Assembly: GCA_020634615.1 (NCBI GenBank)
Contig: JACKBI010000012.1
Location: 1-64,000, forward strand
Reading direction: 5' to 3'
DNA length: 64,000 bases
Source of the DNA: Anaerolineales bacterium
GTDB lineage: Bacteria; Chloroflexota; Anaerolineae; JAAEKA01
The notes beneath the pieces are model-generated. The model was not told the origin of the DNA. It saw only the letters and a list, made by a program, of their open reading frames with translations, and ran no database searches. Shown here piece by piece: positions 41,893-50,416 of the stretch. Both the position numbers and the translations under genes were made by a program. How positions within the stretch are numbered: position 1 is the first letter of the stretch; each line of letters begins with the position of its first letter.

Positions 41893-42879
41893 CTAACGCC
41901 GCGCCGTGCCGCAACTACGACAGAATTGATCGGCGGCTTCGTATTTGGTGCCGCATTGCGGGCAAAAGAGGTTCTGCGCCGGCTTCTGAGTCTTTGCCGG
42001 TGCGACTGGCCGCACCGGTGTGTCGCCCTTCTCACGTGCTGCACGCCGACGCGCCTGGCGCGATCCACCTGAAGCCTGGCCGCGCCGCCACAACCAGTAG
42101 GCAACACCGGCGACAACTGCCAGCGCGAGCACCAGTCCAGCCAGCAGTGGGAGCCAATCCACTCCCGAGGACGAAACCGCAGGCACATTCGCAACATCGT
42201 CGCCCACGACAGCGTTAGCAATGGTCGGGTTGGCATCTGCCTTGGTGTAGCTGACGCTCAGCGGCACAGCCTCGCCAGCCGCCAGCGGGCCGATCTGCAT
42301 CGTGTACAGCGGATTGCCCAACGCGTCCGTGCCAGCTGATTGCATGGCAGGCGTTGTCTGCAAGTCGCTGGCGCGTGCCGGCGCACGCAACGTAACCGTT
42401 GCCTGCTGAACGGGATACGGCGCCGCCAGGTTCAGATCGAAGCTGCGGCTGGGCGGCGGGCTGATAACGTCTGCATAGTACTCAACCACGAAATCCGGCT
42501 GCTCCAGCGTGAAGACGATATCCTGACCATCCGCTGTCGGCTCGGTGGTCCAGGGAATCGAAATCAGCCGTCCGTCCTCACCTGGAAACGCCACCGCGTT
42601 GATGTCGATGCCTGCTGGAACAGGTATGCGCACCTCCACCGGTACCCCCGTTGTTTCCGGTACTGTTCCGTTCAAAAGCACCAGCACCGCAGCCCGGTCA
42701 TACTCAGGCCATACTTCGACGGTCCAACTGTCGAGATTTGCCGGAGTGCTCTGCGCTGCAACGCCGGGAGCGTTCAATAGCACTGCCCCCAGAGCAAGCA
42801 GGCCGGCAGCGACCATCGTGCCAGCCAGCCAACGGAATAGGAAGCGGAAGGATTTGACAGATGAAGTGGATGTGTTCAT
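41893..42879 (-). CDS. Membrane protein with exported domain and cytoplasmic zinc ribbon
   Basis: A 328-aa protein. An N-terminal signal/anchor (FRWLAGTMVAAGLLALGAVLL) is followed by a beta-sandwich ectodomain of about 200 residues (VEVWPEYDRAAVLVLLNGTVP, FTLEQPDFVVEYYADV). A second helix (WLPLLAGLVLALAVVAGVAYWLW, residues about 240-263) returns the chain to the cytoplasm, where a basic linker ends in a zinc ribbon (CPQCGTKYEAADQFCRSCG). Its stop is 10 bp upstream of the nucleotidyltransferase gene, so they are probably co-transcribed. Function unknown; a scaffold or sensor is plausible. Confidence 0.78.
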   Translation of the reverse strand: MNTSTSSVKSFRFLFRWLAGTMVAAGLLALGAVLLNAPGVAAQSTPANLDSWTVEVWPEYDRAAVLVLLNGTVPETTGVPVEVRIPVPAGIDINAVAFPGEDGRLISIPWTTEPTADGQDIVFTLEQPDFVVEYYADVISPPPSRSFDLNLAAPYPVQQATVTLRAPARASDLQTTPAMQSAGTDALGNPLYTMQIGPLAAGEAVPLSVSYTKADANPTIANAVVGDDVANVPAVSSSGVDWLPLLAGLVLALAVVAGVAYWLWRRGQASGGSRQARRRAAREKGDTPVRPVAPAKTQKPAQNLFCPQCGTKYEAADQFCRSCGTARR

Positions 42880-43054
42880 AGCTTGACATTTTACATACCT
42901 GTGCTCGCTATCGCAATGTTTGGCCTCTCTGTTTTCTGGTTTCTCAATTCATCTCTTTTTGAAAGAATGTATTAGGAAAAGAAGCAGTCGTAGTAGGGGG
43001 TGTTGAAATGTTGAAAGCTCGCAACTGCAAGCTGAAGAGCGCGGAATGCTGCGA

Positions 43055-43102
43055 CTTGCGCTGGCGTCACCCCCTACAGCTAGGGGGTGACGCCAGCGCA
43101 AG
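43055..43102. repeat. Perfect 22-bp inverted repeat with 4-nt loop
   Basis: Arms 43055-43076 and 43081-43102 are exact reverse complements around the loop CAGC. The arms carry TGGCGTCACCCCCTA. No T-run follows on either strand. Position between divergent operons excludes a simple terminator for either; it may be an operator, a cruciform-forming site or a mobile palindromic repeat. Confidence 0.75.
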
Positions 43103-43392
43103 TTATCCGGCGGCGCTGTAAAGAGGCTGGTGCGGCCGGTGAAAACTAATTCGGAGCGTGATTGGCTGACATGGATGACGATGCTCGCGATGTAGATACC
43201 TCGTCGCGTTGCGGCACTACATGTAGTTGTTGGGGCGGCAAGCGATCTGCTGAATGGCAGCAAACGTCAGGAGAGTTATCCGGTGCTGCCCAGAAAAGTT
43301 AACAGGAGGGTGTGGAAAGCGGTGTATTCTGGCGGGCTTGGGCGAACGGAACCGGTCGGGTGCCAGAGATGTGCAACGCTTTGATTGCCCGG

Positions 43393-43421
43393 TTCTCGTC
43401 CGGTGCGGCGCGTGGTATAAT
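43393..43421 (+). promoter_or_regulatory. Sigma-70-type extended -10 promoter for accC
   Basis: TATAAT at 43416-43421 is preceded by TGG (extended -10), and TTCTCG at 43393-43398 is a weak -35 with 17-bp spacing. The predicted leader to the accC start is about 80 nt. Confidence 0.6.
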
Positions 43422-43510
43422 TGCCTCCATGCGTATTCCCAAGGGCATCTCCGCTCACAATTCCTCAACGAGCGGGCCATAGATTATTTGCGCATCTGTC
43501 CATTTGAGCT

Positions 43511-45025
43511 ATGTTTCGAAAAATCCTGATAGCCAATCGCGGCGAGGTAGCCGTGCGCATCATCCGGTCATGCCAGGAACTGGGCATTCGCACGGTCGCA
43601 GTCTACTCAGATGCGGACGCAAATGCGCTGCACACCATGCTGGCCGACGAGTCGGTGCCTGTGGGGCCGGCGCCTCCGTCGCAGAGCTACCTCTGCGGCG
43701 ACTGCATTCTCGAACAGGCGCTGCGGTTGGGATGTGATGCGCTCCATCCGGGCTATGGGTTCCTCTCTGAAAATGCTGATTTCGCCCAGTCTGTCATCGA
43801 CGCCGGACTGACGTGGATCGGTCCCGATCCGGCTGCCATGCGCACCATGGGATCGAAGACGTCAGCCCGCGCTGCCATGCTGGCGGCCGGAGTCCCGGTG
43901 GTCCCGGGCTACCAGGCCAGCCAGGACGACGCAGATCTGCTGGGAGCGGCCGCAGAGCTCGGGTTTCCATTGCTGGTCAAGGCGACGGCCGGCGGCGGCG
44001 GTAAAGGGATGCGCATCGTTCATCGGGACGCTGATCTTCCCGCCGCTCTGGCATCGGCGCGCCGGGAAGCCCGCAGCGCGTTTGCCGATGATCGTATCTA
44101 TCTGGAAAAACTGATTGCCAGCCCGCGGCACATCGAGTTTCAGGTCTTTGGCGACCGGCATGGCAATGCTGTGCATCTTTTTGAGCGCGAATGTTCCATT
44201 CAGCGCCGGCATCAGAAGATCATCGAGGAAACGCCATCTCCGCTGCTGGGCGCTGACTTGCGCCGGCGGATGGGCGAAGCGGCAGTGGCAGCTGTCCGGG
44301 CCGTTGGCTACGTCAACGCCGGCACGCTGGAATTTCTGGTCGATCCCGCCAGCGGCGACTTCCATTTCCTGGAGATGAACACCCGCCTGCAGGTCGAGCA
44401 CCCGATTACCGAACAGGTGACCGGCGTCGATCTGGTCAAGCTGCAGATACGTGTCGCAGCCGGCCAGCCGCTGCCTTTCCGCCAGGAAGACATGGGCCAG
44501 CGCCGCCATGCCATCGAGTGCCGCATCTACGCTGAAGACCCGGCCAACGACTTCCTGCCTTCCATTGGCAAGGTTTTGCGGGCTGTAGAGCCGGTCGGCC
44601 CGGGTGTGCGCGTCGACGCCGGCATCACCACCGGCGACGAAATCACGATCCACTACGACCCGATGATCGCCAAGCTGATTGCGCTGGGTGAGAACCGGGA
44701 GGACGCCGTGCGCAAGATGGATTGGGCGTTGCAGCACTACGTGATTCTGGGGGTCACGACCAACATTCCCTTCCTGCGCGCCGTGATCACCAGCGACGCC
44801 TTCCGGCAGGGCGACGTGACCACCGACTTCGTCGATCGCCATTTCGCTGACTGGCAGCCGAGCACAAAGGCGCCGCCCGACATGGCGCTGGTGGCAGCCG
44901 CGCTAGCCGAGCTGCTGGAAGGTGAGGCGCAAGGAGCCGGCGCTGGGCCAACTGGCGAGCCGCAGGGGGACGATCCGCTGTCACCGTGGCGGCAAGCGAC
45001 CGGGTTTCGCTTGGGAGAACGCTGA
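43511..45025 (+). CDS. accC: Biotin carboxylase (acyl-CoA carboxylase alpha subunit)
   Basis: A 504-aa enzyme of the ATP-grasp family. It opens MFRKILIANRGEVAVRIIRSCQELG (the biotin-carboxylase N-terminal domain). The glycine-rich ATP lid is VKATAGGGGKGMRI near residue 159, and the catalytic region includes ERECSIQRRHQKIIEE and FLEMNTRLQVEHPITEQ. It carboxylates biotin on a carrier protein using bicarbonate and ATP. The C-terminal about 40 residues are a Gly/Ala-rich extension. The carrier gene follows after 19 bp. No carboxyltransferase gene is in the window, so the acyl-CoA substrate (acetyl, propionyl or methylcrotonyl) cannot be named. Confidence 0.93.
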   Translation: MFRKILIANRGEVAVRIIRSCQELGIRTVAVYSDADANALHTMLADESVPVGPAPPSQSYLCGDCILEQALRLGCDALHPGYGFLSENADFAQSVIDAGLTWIGPDPAAMRTMGSKTSARAAMLAAGVPVVPGYQASQDDADLLGAAAELGFPLLVKATAGGGGKGMRIVHRDADLPAALASARREARSAFADDRIYLEKLIASPRHIEFQVFGDRHGNAVHLFERECSIQRRHQKIIEETPSPLLGADLRRRMGEAAVAAVRAVGYVNAGTLEFLVDPASGDFHFLEMNTRLQVEHPITEQVTGVDLVKLQIRVAAGQPLPFRQEDMGQRRHAIECRIYAEDPANDFLPSIGKVLRAVEPVGPGVRVDAGITTGDEITIHYDPMIAKLIALGENREDAVRKMDWALQHYVILGVTTNIPFLRAVITSDAFRQGDVTTDFVDRHFADWQPSTKAPPDMALVAAALAELLEGEAQGAGAGPTGEPQGDDPLSPWRQATGFRLGER

Positions 45026-45044
45026 TGGAACACTGGACCAGGTC

Positions 45045-45554
45045 ATGAAGAGCGAATACACTTATCAGGTCGGCGACGAGATCAGAACCGTCCGCGTGCA
45101 GCGGAACGGCGACGGCTTCGTGGTTACCGTCGGTGATTCTATCTATGAAGTGCGCGCTCAGCGGCCGGAGCATGGCCGGCTCAATCTCCAGGTAGGCGAC
45201 CAGCGGCTGCGTGCCTACGTGGCCAGCGAGGGACAGCGGCGCTACGTCGCCATGGCCGGCAAGACGTGGGAACTGGAGCGACCCAAGCCTGAGCAGAAGC
45301 GGAGAGCCAACGCTGCCGGCGGGCCTGGCGCGGGCAGTCTGGAATCTTCGATGCCGGGGCTGGTGCTGGACGTACTGGTCAGCGCAGGCGATGCGGTGGA
45401 GCGGGGCGAGACGCTGGTGCTGCTGGAAGCGATGAAAATGGAACTGCGCATCACCGCGCCGGCCGGCGGCACGGTTACTGGGGTGCGTTGCAAGGCGGGC
45501 GATGTTGTGGATCGGGGGCAGGTATTAGTTGAAATCGCCAGTGATGATGGCTAG
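45045..45554 (+). CDS. Biotin carboxyl carrier protein (biotin/lipoyl attachment)
   Basis: A 169-aa protein from ATG 45045. The C-terminal domain of about 70 residues is a biotinyl domain with the modification motif LLEAMKMELRI (Lys biotinylated), flanked by MPGLVLDVLVSAGDAVERGE and the typical GDVVDRGQVLVEI end. The N-terminal half is a beta-rich domain with repeated VGD turns, seen in carrier subunits of propionyl/methylcrotonyl-type carboxylases. The ribosome-binding site is weak, so translation may depend on coupling to accC, 19 bp upstream. It ends overlapping by 4 bp the convergent nucleotidyltransferase gene. Confidence 0.9.
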   Translation: MKSEYTYQVGDEIRTVRVQRNGDGFVVTVGDSIYEVRAQRPEHGRLNLQVGDQRLRAYVASEGQRRYVAMAGKTWELERPKPEQKRRANAAGGPGAGSLESSMPGLVLDVLVSAGDAVERGETLVLLEAMKMELRITAPAGGTVTGVRCKAGDVVDRGQVLVEIASDDG

Positions 45555-46174
45555 AACGGTGGCGGCGATTCGTCCAGCTCACTTTGGACGCGGTCGAGAA
45601 TGGTGACCCAGAGCCGCAGCGCGTCGGCGCCGATGGAGGTTACCCGCTGCGAGACGTAGTTGACGTCGAACTCCATGTCGGCCAGACCGCTCAATACAAA
45701 ATTCAACACAGCGTAGATATCCGATGGGTGTTTAGCTGACCGCCCTTCTTGCCAGGCCATCAGCTTGCCAACGATGATGTCTTCCGGCCGGGCGCACCAG
45801 ATATCGAGCGGGTTGCCGTCGCCGTCATAAACGCGCCGGCGAATACGCTGATTGAACGCAATCTGGTATTCCGGCTCTCGGGATAAAGGCACTAGGTCAG
45901 CCTTAACTCCTTGCGATCCGTCGATGATGTTGAACATGATGCCGTGCCAGATCGAGTCTCGCATCTGCACTGGGTCCGCGTAGTAACGTGGCGGTGGAAA
46001 TTGGAGCGCAAGGGCGTCGCACGCTGCACTGTCAAGATCGACGATGATGTCGACATCATGGGTATTGCGCGATAGACCGTAGGCGCTGGCTCCGTACGCG
46101 CCCACCACCATGTATTTTGCGCCCACTGTGTCCAGTGCTTTCAGCACATCGAGGTAGAACTGGAACTCGCTCAA
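45551..46174 (-). CDS. Nucleotidyltransferase-fold protein (DUF6036/AbiEii-like)
   Basis: The likely start is TTG 46174, which overlaps the TGA of the upstream small gene (TTGA) and has AGGAGG about 10 nt upstream; an in-frame ATG seven codons earlier is the alternative. The 207-aa product has the minimal nucleotidyltransferase signature VGAYGASAYGLSRNTHDVDIIVDL with metal-binding Asp residues. KADLVPLSREPEYQIAF and EDIIVGKLMAW match proteins related to the AbiEii toxin and DUF6036. Such proteins can be toxins that transfer nucleotides to tRNA. The small partner gene makes a toxin-antitoxin-like pair possible but unproven. Confidence 0.72.
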   Translation of the reverse strand: MSEFQFYLDVLKALDTVGAKYMVVGAYGASAYGLSRNTHDVDIIVDLDSAACDALALQFPPPRYYADPVQMRDSIWHGIMFNIIDGSQGVKADLVPLSREPEYQIAFNQRIRRRVYDGDGNPLDIWCARPEDIIVGKLMAWQEGRSAKHPSDIYAVLNFVLSGLADMEFDVNYVSQRVTSIGADALRLWVTILDRVQSELDESPPPF

Positions 46175-46398
46175 TACTTTCGCTCCTCCTGCCACTCGAT
46201 ATAGCGCATCATCATCATGTTGATCTCATGCAGTGATCGGTTCGGGAAGCGCGTTTGAAACGCTCCCCGCAGCAGCGCGTGACCGAAGGCCGAGGATTGT
46301 GCCATGGCTTTCATACGCTCGCCAACCGTCAGCTTCGCCATCATTCGCATCTGCTGCCAGTCGATAGGATCGAACTGCAGCTCGTCCTTTTCTGTCAT
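46171..46398 (-). CDS. Small hypothetical protein upstream of the nucleotidyltransferase
   Basis: A 75-aa helical protein (MTEKDELQFDPIDWQQMRMM...HEINMMMMRYIEWQEERKY) from ATG 46398. It is translationally coupled to the nucleotidyltransferase gene by a 4-bp overlap. Charged, Met-rich helices and small size would fit an antitoxin or specificity partner. I recognise no family. A longer open frame upstream is an antisense shadow of the lyase gene. Confidence 0.6.
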   Translation of the reverse strand: MTEKDELQFDPIDWQQMRMMAKLTVGERMKAMAQSSAFGHALLRGAFQTRFPNRSLHEINMMMMRYIEWQEERKY

Positions 46399-46412
46399 TA
46401 GCAATTCACCAG

Positions 46413-47324
46413 TTAAATATTGAGCAGGCCTGCTTCTGCCGCTCGTGTCACAACTTTTTCTGCCGCTCGCACCACCGGCATATCCACCATGCGCCCGTCC
46501 AGGGCAAACGCGCCCACACCAGCCGCTTGTTGCTCCGCGTAGGCCGCCAGGATGCGCTGCGCCCGCTGAATCTCCTCGGATGACGGCGCGAAGATCCGTT
46601 GTGCCGGCTCGACCTGGCGCGGGTGGATGATCATCTTGCCGTCGTAACCCAGTTGCCGGCCGAACAAGCATTCTGTCTCGAACCCAGCCAGATCGTTGAG
46701 GTCGAAAAAGACCTGGTCGATGGCTTGCAGTTGATAGGCTTTTGCTGCTGTGACCACCGCACTGCGGGCGTAGAACACTTCCCAACTGGCAGCCGTGCGA
46801 ACCGCGCCCATGTCGCCGGCCAGGTCTTCGGCGCCAAAGAGCAGCGCGTCTACCCGCTCGCTGGCCAGCGCGATCTCCCGTACATTCATCACGCCCAGCG
46901 CTGATTCGACGATGGGCAACAGGCGTATCTTTCCCTCAGGCCAGCCGCGCCGGCGCTCCTCCAGTGTCAGATATTCCGCCACGGCCTGGACCTGCTCGTC
47001 GAAATCGACCTTGGGGATCACGTAGCCGTCGGGCCGGCCGGCAAGGGTCGCGTCGAGGTCGGCGGCCAGCAGGTCGCTACCAACCGGGTTAACGCGCACC
47101 AGCCGCTCGCAGCGGCCAAAATCCAGTGAAAGCAAAGCCTCCAAGATCGTTGCCCGTGCAGCCTCTTTTTGGCTGAGCGCGACACCATCTTCCAGATCCA
47201 TGACGATGCTGTCGACGCCGAGGGCGATGGCTTTCTCGATCTTGCGCAGTGAATCGCCTGGCATGAAAAGAAGCGAGCGGCGCAATCGTTGGTTGTTTTG
47301 TGGTGGAGTCATGAGGTTTAGCAT
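46413..47324 (-). CDS. CitE/HpcH-type CoA-ester lyase
   Basis: A 303-aa protein from ATG 47324 (an ATG four codons later is also possible). TIM-barrel HpcH/HpaI-family landmarks: RRSLLFMPGDSLRKIEKAIALGVDSIVMDLEDGV (PGD box and the Glu/Asp of DLEDGV), VRVNPVGSDL, LLPIVESALGVMNV, LLFGAEDLAGDMG and the Mg-site region GYDGKMIIHPRQVEP. Family members cleave or form malyl-CoA, citramalyl-CoA or beta-methylmalyl-CoA. The gene immediately upstream encodes a MaoC hydratase resembling mesaconyl-CoA hydratases, so the two may interconvert C4/C5 CoA esters. The exact substrate is not decided by sequence. Confidence 0.88.
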   Translation of the reverse strand: MLNLMTPPQNNQRLRRSLLFMPGDSLRKIEKAIALGVDSIVMDLEDGVALSQKEAARATILEALLSLDFGRCERLVRVNPVGSDLLAADLDATLAGRPDGYVIPKVDFDEQVQAVAEYLTLEERRRGWPEGKIRLLPIVESALGVMNVREIALASERVDALLFGAEDLAGDMGAVRTAASWEVFYARSAVVTAAKAYQLQAIDQVFFDLNDLAGFETECLFGRQLGYDGKMIIHPRQVEPAQRIFAPSSEEIQRAQRILAAYAEQQAAGVGAFALDGRMVDMPVVRAAEKVVTRAAEAGLLNI

Positions 47325-47373
47325 CTTTAAGCAAGAACCGTGAACCGTCAGGCGCGATGGCGAAAGTAAGGTT

Positions 47374-47826
47374 TCAACCTTCACGTTTCAGAATGAGTGC
47401 CGTCCGTTCGAATTCCAGCACGGTAACACCGTGCTGGTTGCGGCCGGTGTGGTGGAAGCGTACGATGCCCGCGTTGGGGCGCGAGCGGGACTCCCGCATG
47501 TCCATCACCAGCGTCTCGACGTAAAGCGTGTCGCCGTGGAACATAGGGTGCGGGTGTCTGACGTTCTCGTAGCCCAAGTTGGCGACGATGGTGCCTTCGG
47601 TCAGGTCGGCCACAGTTAGCCCTGTGGCCAGCGCCAGCGTAAACAGCCCGTTGACAATGCGGTGGCCGAACTCGGTCCGGCTGGCAAAATCCTCGTTCAG
47701 GTGCAGCGGCTGGGTGTTCATCGTCAGCGCCGAGAAGAGGACGTTGTCCATCTCAGTTACCGTGCGGCCGTTACTATGTTTGATGACTTGATTAACGTGC
47801 AAATCCTCGAAGTATTTTCCGGCCAT
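47374..47826 (-). CDS. MaoC-like (R)-specific enoyl-CoA hydratase
   Basis: A 150-aa hot-dog-fold protein. The hydratase-2 motif appears as MNTQPLHLNEDFASRTEFGHRIVNGLFTLALATG, where Asn/His residues form the active site. Residues YENVRHPHPMFHGDTLYVETLV match the second half of MaoC hydratases such as mesaconyl-CoA hydratase. It starts at ATG 47826 and is separated by about 50 bp from the CitE-like lyase gene, with which it probably forms one operon. The pair resembles the lyase/hydratase couple of glyoxylate-assimilating and C5-dicarboxylate pathways. Confidence 0.87.
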   Translation of the reverse strand: MAGKYFEDLHVNQVIKHSNGRTVTEMDNVLFSALTMNTQPLHLNEDFASRTEFGHRIVNGLFTLALATGLTVADLTEGTIVANLGYENVRHPHPMFHGDTLYVETLVMDMRESRSRPNAGIVRFHHTGRNQHGVTVLEFERTALILKREG

Positions 47827-47935
47827 TGACGTTACTCCAGTAACTCTTTGTCTTTGCGGTTGGCAGCCATTTGATACATTCCTGGATTCAATGAGTCGAC
47901 GATTGTTGAGAACCTGCCAGGTGTTTGTCAGAGGC

Positions 47936-47964
47936 TTGACCTTGTCTTGTTTTCATGTTAGTAT
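47936..47964 (+). promoter_or_regulatory. Sigma-70-type promoter
   Basis: TTGACC (47936-47941), a 17-bp spacer and TAGTAT (47959-47964) make the best housekeeping promoter in the window. It would transcribe the propeller gene at 48314 after a leader of about 340 nt. I could not assign a known riboswitch to that leader. Confidence 0.6.
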
Positions 47965-48313
47965 GGTCAACCAAATCCCCTGTAACCAATGTAGAGCTGC
48001 CACATTCCTCATTGTATCACGCGCTGGGTTGCGCTTGAAATTTCCGGCGGATCGGCAACCTGCTTTGTCGGCCATTGCAACTTGCGTTTCACAATCCAGG
48101 TCACACCTGAAGTAGTAGCGGTTCGTTATGAAAGGAAAGCACATGGCGTAATACAAATAACTTGGAAGCAGTCGATGTCTGTGGAGTGATTTTTGCAGCG
48201 GTGTGCGCGGGAAACACCACATTTCCTTTCCATGCAAATGGTTGCTGTGCGGCAACCAAAGGATCTATCAAACGATCAACGACAATTCTATACACGAAGG
48301 AGGAAACAGACTG
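47965..48313 (+). other. Long 5' leader of the secreted propeller gene
   Basis: About 340 nt lie between the predicted promoter and the start codon. The stretch is less GC-rich than the flanks and holds no gene I can support. It ends in GAAGGAGGAAACAGACTG before the ATG. Confidence 0.35.
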
Positions 48314-50368
48314 ATGTCAATGGCGATTAGTAGGTTCGTGAGGTCGGTGACTATGGGGGTCTTGCTCCCGTTGTCACTCCTGTTGTTCTCACTCCCCGCT
48401 TATTCGGCATCTCCTGAATGGCCCCAGATCGGCGGCAGGGTAGTGACGGGATTATCCGGGCTGGCAAACAGCCAGGTTACATTGTATCAGGCAGGTATGG
48501 CAGGCGCGCCTGTGGTTGAATTAGGCTCGGCTTTGAGCCGGCCCAACGGGACGTTCCGCATCACCTATCAACCACCGGTTGAGGACAATGCAGTCCTGTA
48601 TCTCATTGCCGATGTCAGCCCCGAGATTAAGCTGGCGACCGTCTTGCAGGCAAGGTCAGGCATTCGCAATGTTGTGATCAACGAACGATCGACGGTTGCA
48701 ACCGCTTTTGCCATGGCGCAGTTTATCGATGGAGATGTGATCTCCGGGAGTGACCCCGGGCTGCCCAATGCGGCCGCCATGGCAAAGAATCTGGTCGATA
48801 TTGTCAATGGGCGCGCGAGCACCGTGCTGAAAAACTCGCCGAACGGAACAGAGACGTCGGCCTGGGCAGACTTCAACACGCTGGCCAACATGCTGGCGCG
48901 CTGCGTCAACGGTTTGTCCGATTGTGCGGCGTTGTTCGCGCTCAGTGCCGTAGACAACGTCCAGCCGACAAATACACTCCAGGCGATGCAGAACATTGCG
49001 CATTACCCGGCAAACAATGTGGCCGAACTTCTGGCATATGCCCAGGTGTATCCTCTGTATCAACCGTCATTGACATCCCAGGACAGGTCACCTGATGCGT
49101 GGACACTGGCAATACGTTTTGTAGACCGGAGGAATGGGCTGGATGGACCAGGATTGATTGCCTTTGATAGCGCAGGCAACGCCTGGGTAAACAACAACTA
49201 TATCAACACACCAAATCCGCGGTGGGTATGTGGTGACAATCATCTCTTTGCCTTTGGTCCCGACGGCGCTGAACTCCCGGGATCACCGTTTGGCGGACGG
49301 CGGCTTAATGGCGGCCTGTTTGGCGCCGGATTTGGCATTACAGTCGACCGCAACAACGACATCTGGGTCGGCAACTTCGGGTTCACCGGCAAGCAATGCA
49401 TCATCAATGACACCGAGGAATTGATCAACCTGGAAAGCAGTGTTTCGCAGTTCAATGTCGCCGGGCAGCCGATTTCGCCATCCACGCCGCCGCAGACTCC
49501 GCCGTACGGTGGGTGGCGGAGCGATGATGCCAACATCCTGAAGCCGCAAGGCATTATGTCGGATTCGAACGGAGATATCTGGACTGCCAACTGCGGCAAC
49601 AGCACTGTAACAAAGCTGCCGGGTGGAAGTATCGACGGCGCGACCAACTATGCACCCGTCGACGGCAACGGCGATCCACTGCTCGTCAGGCCCTTCGGGG
49701 TGACAATTGGCCCTGACCATCGTGTCTGGGTAGCCAGCAACAACAACGCCGCGATTGTTCCGTTCAACCAGGATGGCAGCGTCGATCTCAACGATGTAGT
49801 CATGGACGAACCGATCAACCGGCCGATGGGCGTGGCGTCGGACGCGAACGGGAACATCTGGGTCGCCAACTCCGGCGCAGTTCGCCCGCCGTGCGGCACC
49901 GGCGAAAACGACACCATGCTTTCAGACGACGATGCGGTGGCGGAGTCTCCGATAGATGGAGCGTCGGCGGCTGTGATCCTGCCAAATGGTGACGTTCATG
50001 CCTTTACAGGCGGTGGCATCTTCATGCCCTGGGGAATCGCGATCGATGGCAACAACGATGTTTGGGTGGCAAACTTCGCCGGACCGCATTCTGGCCTCGT
50101 GGGGCTGGCGCACCTCTGTGGCGTGGACTCGCCAAGCTGCCCCGGCGGCGCGTTTGGGGATCCGCTGGCGCCAGAGAAAGGCTACACCAGCGATGGTCTG
50201 CAGCGAGTGACCGGCGTTTCGATTGATCCCTCAGGGAACGTCTGGGCTGTCAACAACTGGTTGAGAGATATCAACCTGGACAATCCGGGCGGCCATCAGA
50301 TAGTAGTGTTCGTCGGCCTGGCAGCGCCGGTCAAAACGCCCCTCATCGGGTCGCCCCGGCAACCCTGA
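48314..50368 (+). CDS. Secreted NHL/Vgb-like beta-propeller protein
   Basis: The start is ATG 48314 with GGAGGAA upstream. The 684-aa product has a signal peptide (VTMGVLLPLSLLLFSLPAYSA). Residues about 30-110 form a carboxypeptidase-regulatory-like beta-sandwich (GGRVVTGLSGLANSQVTLYQ, NGTFRITYQPP). The remainder holds repeated blades: FDSAGNAWVNNNY, ITVDRNNDIWVGNFG, MSDSNGDIWTANCGNSTVTKL, VTIGPDHRVWVASNN, VASDANGNIWVANSG, IAIDGNNDVWVANFAG, VSIDPSGNVWAVNNWL. This is the streptogramin-lyase/NHL pattern, but no lyase residues can be assigned. Probably an extracellular binding or structural protein. Confidence 0.85.
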   Translation: MSMAISRFVRSVTMGVLLPLSLLLFSLPAYSASPEWPQIGGRVVTGLSGLANSQVTLYQAGMAGAPVVELGSALSRPNGTFRITYQPPVEDNAVLYLIADVSPEIKLATVLQARSGIRNVVINERSTVATAFAMAQFIDGDVISGSDPGLPNAAAMAKNLVDIVNGRASTVLKNSPNGTETSAWADFNTLANMLARCVNGLSDCAALFALSAVDNVQPTNTLQAMQNIAHYPANNVAELLAYAQVYPLYQPSLTSQDRSPDAWTLAIRFVDRRNGLDGPGLIAFDSAGNAWVNNNYINTPNPRWVCGDNHLFAFGPDGAELPGSPFGGRRLNGGLFGAGFGITVDRNNDIWVGNFGFTGKQCIINDTEELINLESSVSQFNVAGQPISPSTPPQTPPYGGWRSDDANILKPQGIMSDSNGDIWTANCGNSTVTKLPGGSIDGATNYAPVDGNGDPLLVRPFGVTIGPDHRVWVASNNNAAIVPFNQDGSVDLNDVVMDEPINRPMGVASDANGNIWVANSGAVRPPCGTGENDTMLSDDDAVAESPIDGASAAVILPNGDVHAFTGGGIFMPWGIAIDGNNDVWVANFAGPHSGLVGLAHLCGVDSPSCPGGAFGDPLAPEKGYTSDGLQRVTGVSIDPSGNVWAVNNWLRDINLDNPGGHQIVVFVGLAAPVKTPLIGSPRQP

Positions 50369-50416
50369 CCGAGCTGAGCCGGTCATGACGGCCCGATCCT
50401 TGCTCGTTTCCGCTTT

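Larger units (their letters stand above)
42880..43510. other. 631-bp divergent intergenic region with promoter and long palindrome
   Basis: The region separates the minus-strand envelope cluster from the plus-strand carboxylase operon. It contains the long palindrome at 43055-43102 and the accC promoter at 43393-43421. AGTTATCCGG occurs twice (43101 and 43273), each just after structured DNA. No gene is apparent. Confidence 0.5.

Noticed and set aside
46399..46785. Long N-terminal extension of the 75-aa protein
   Set aside because: It is antisense to the CitE-like lyase coding region and has no independent support.
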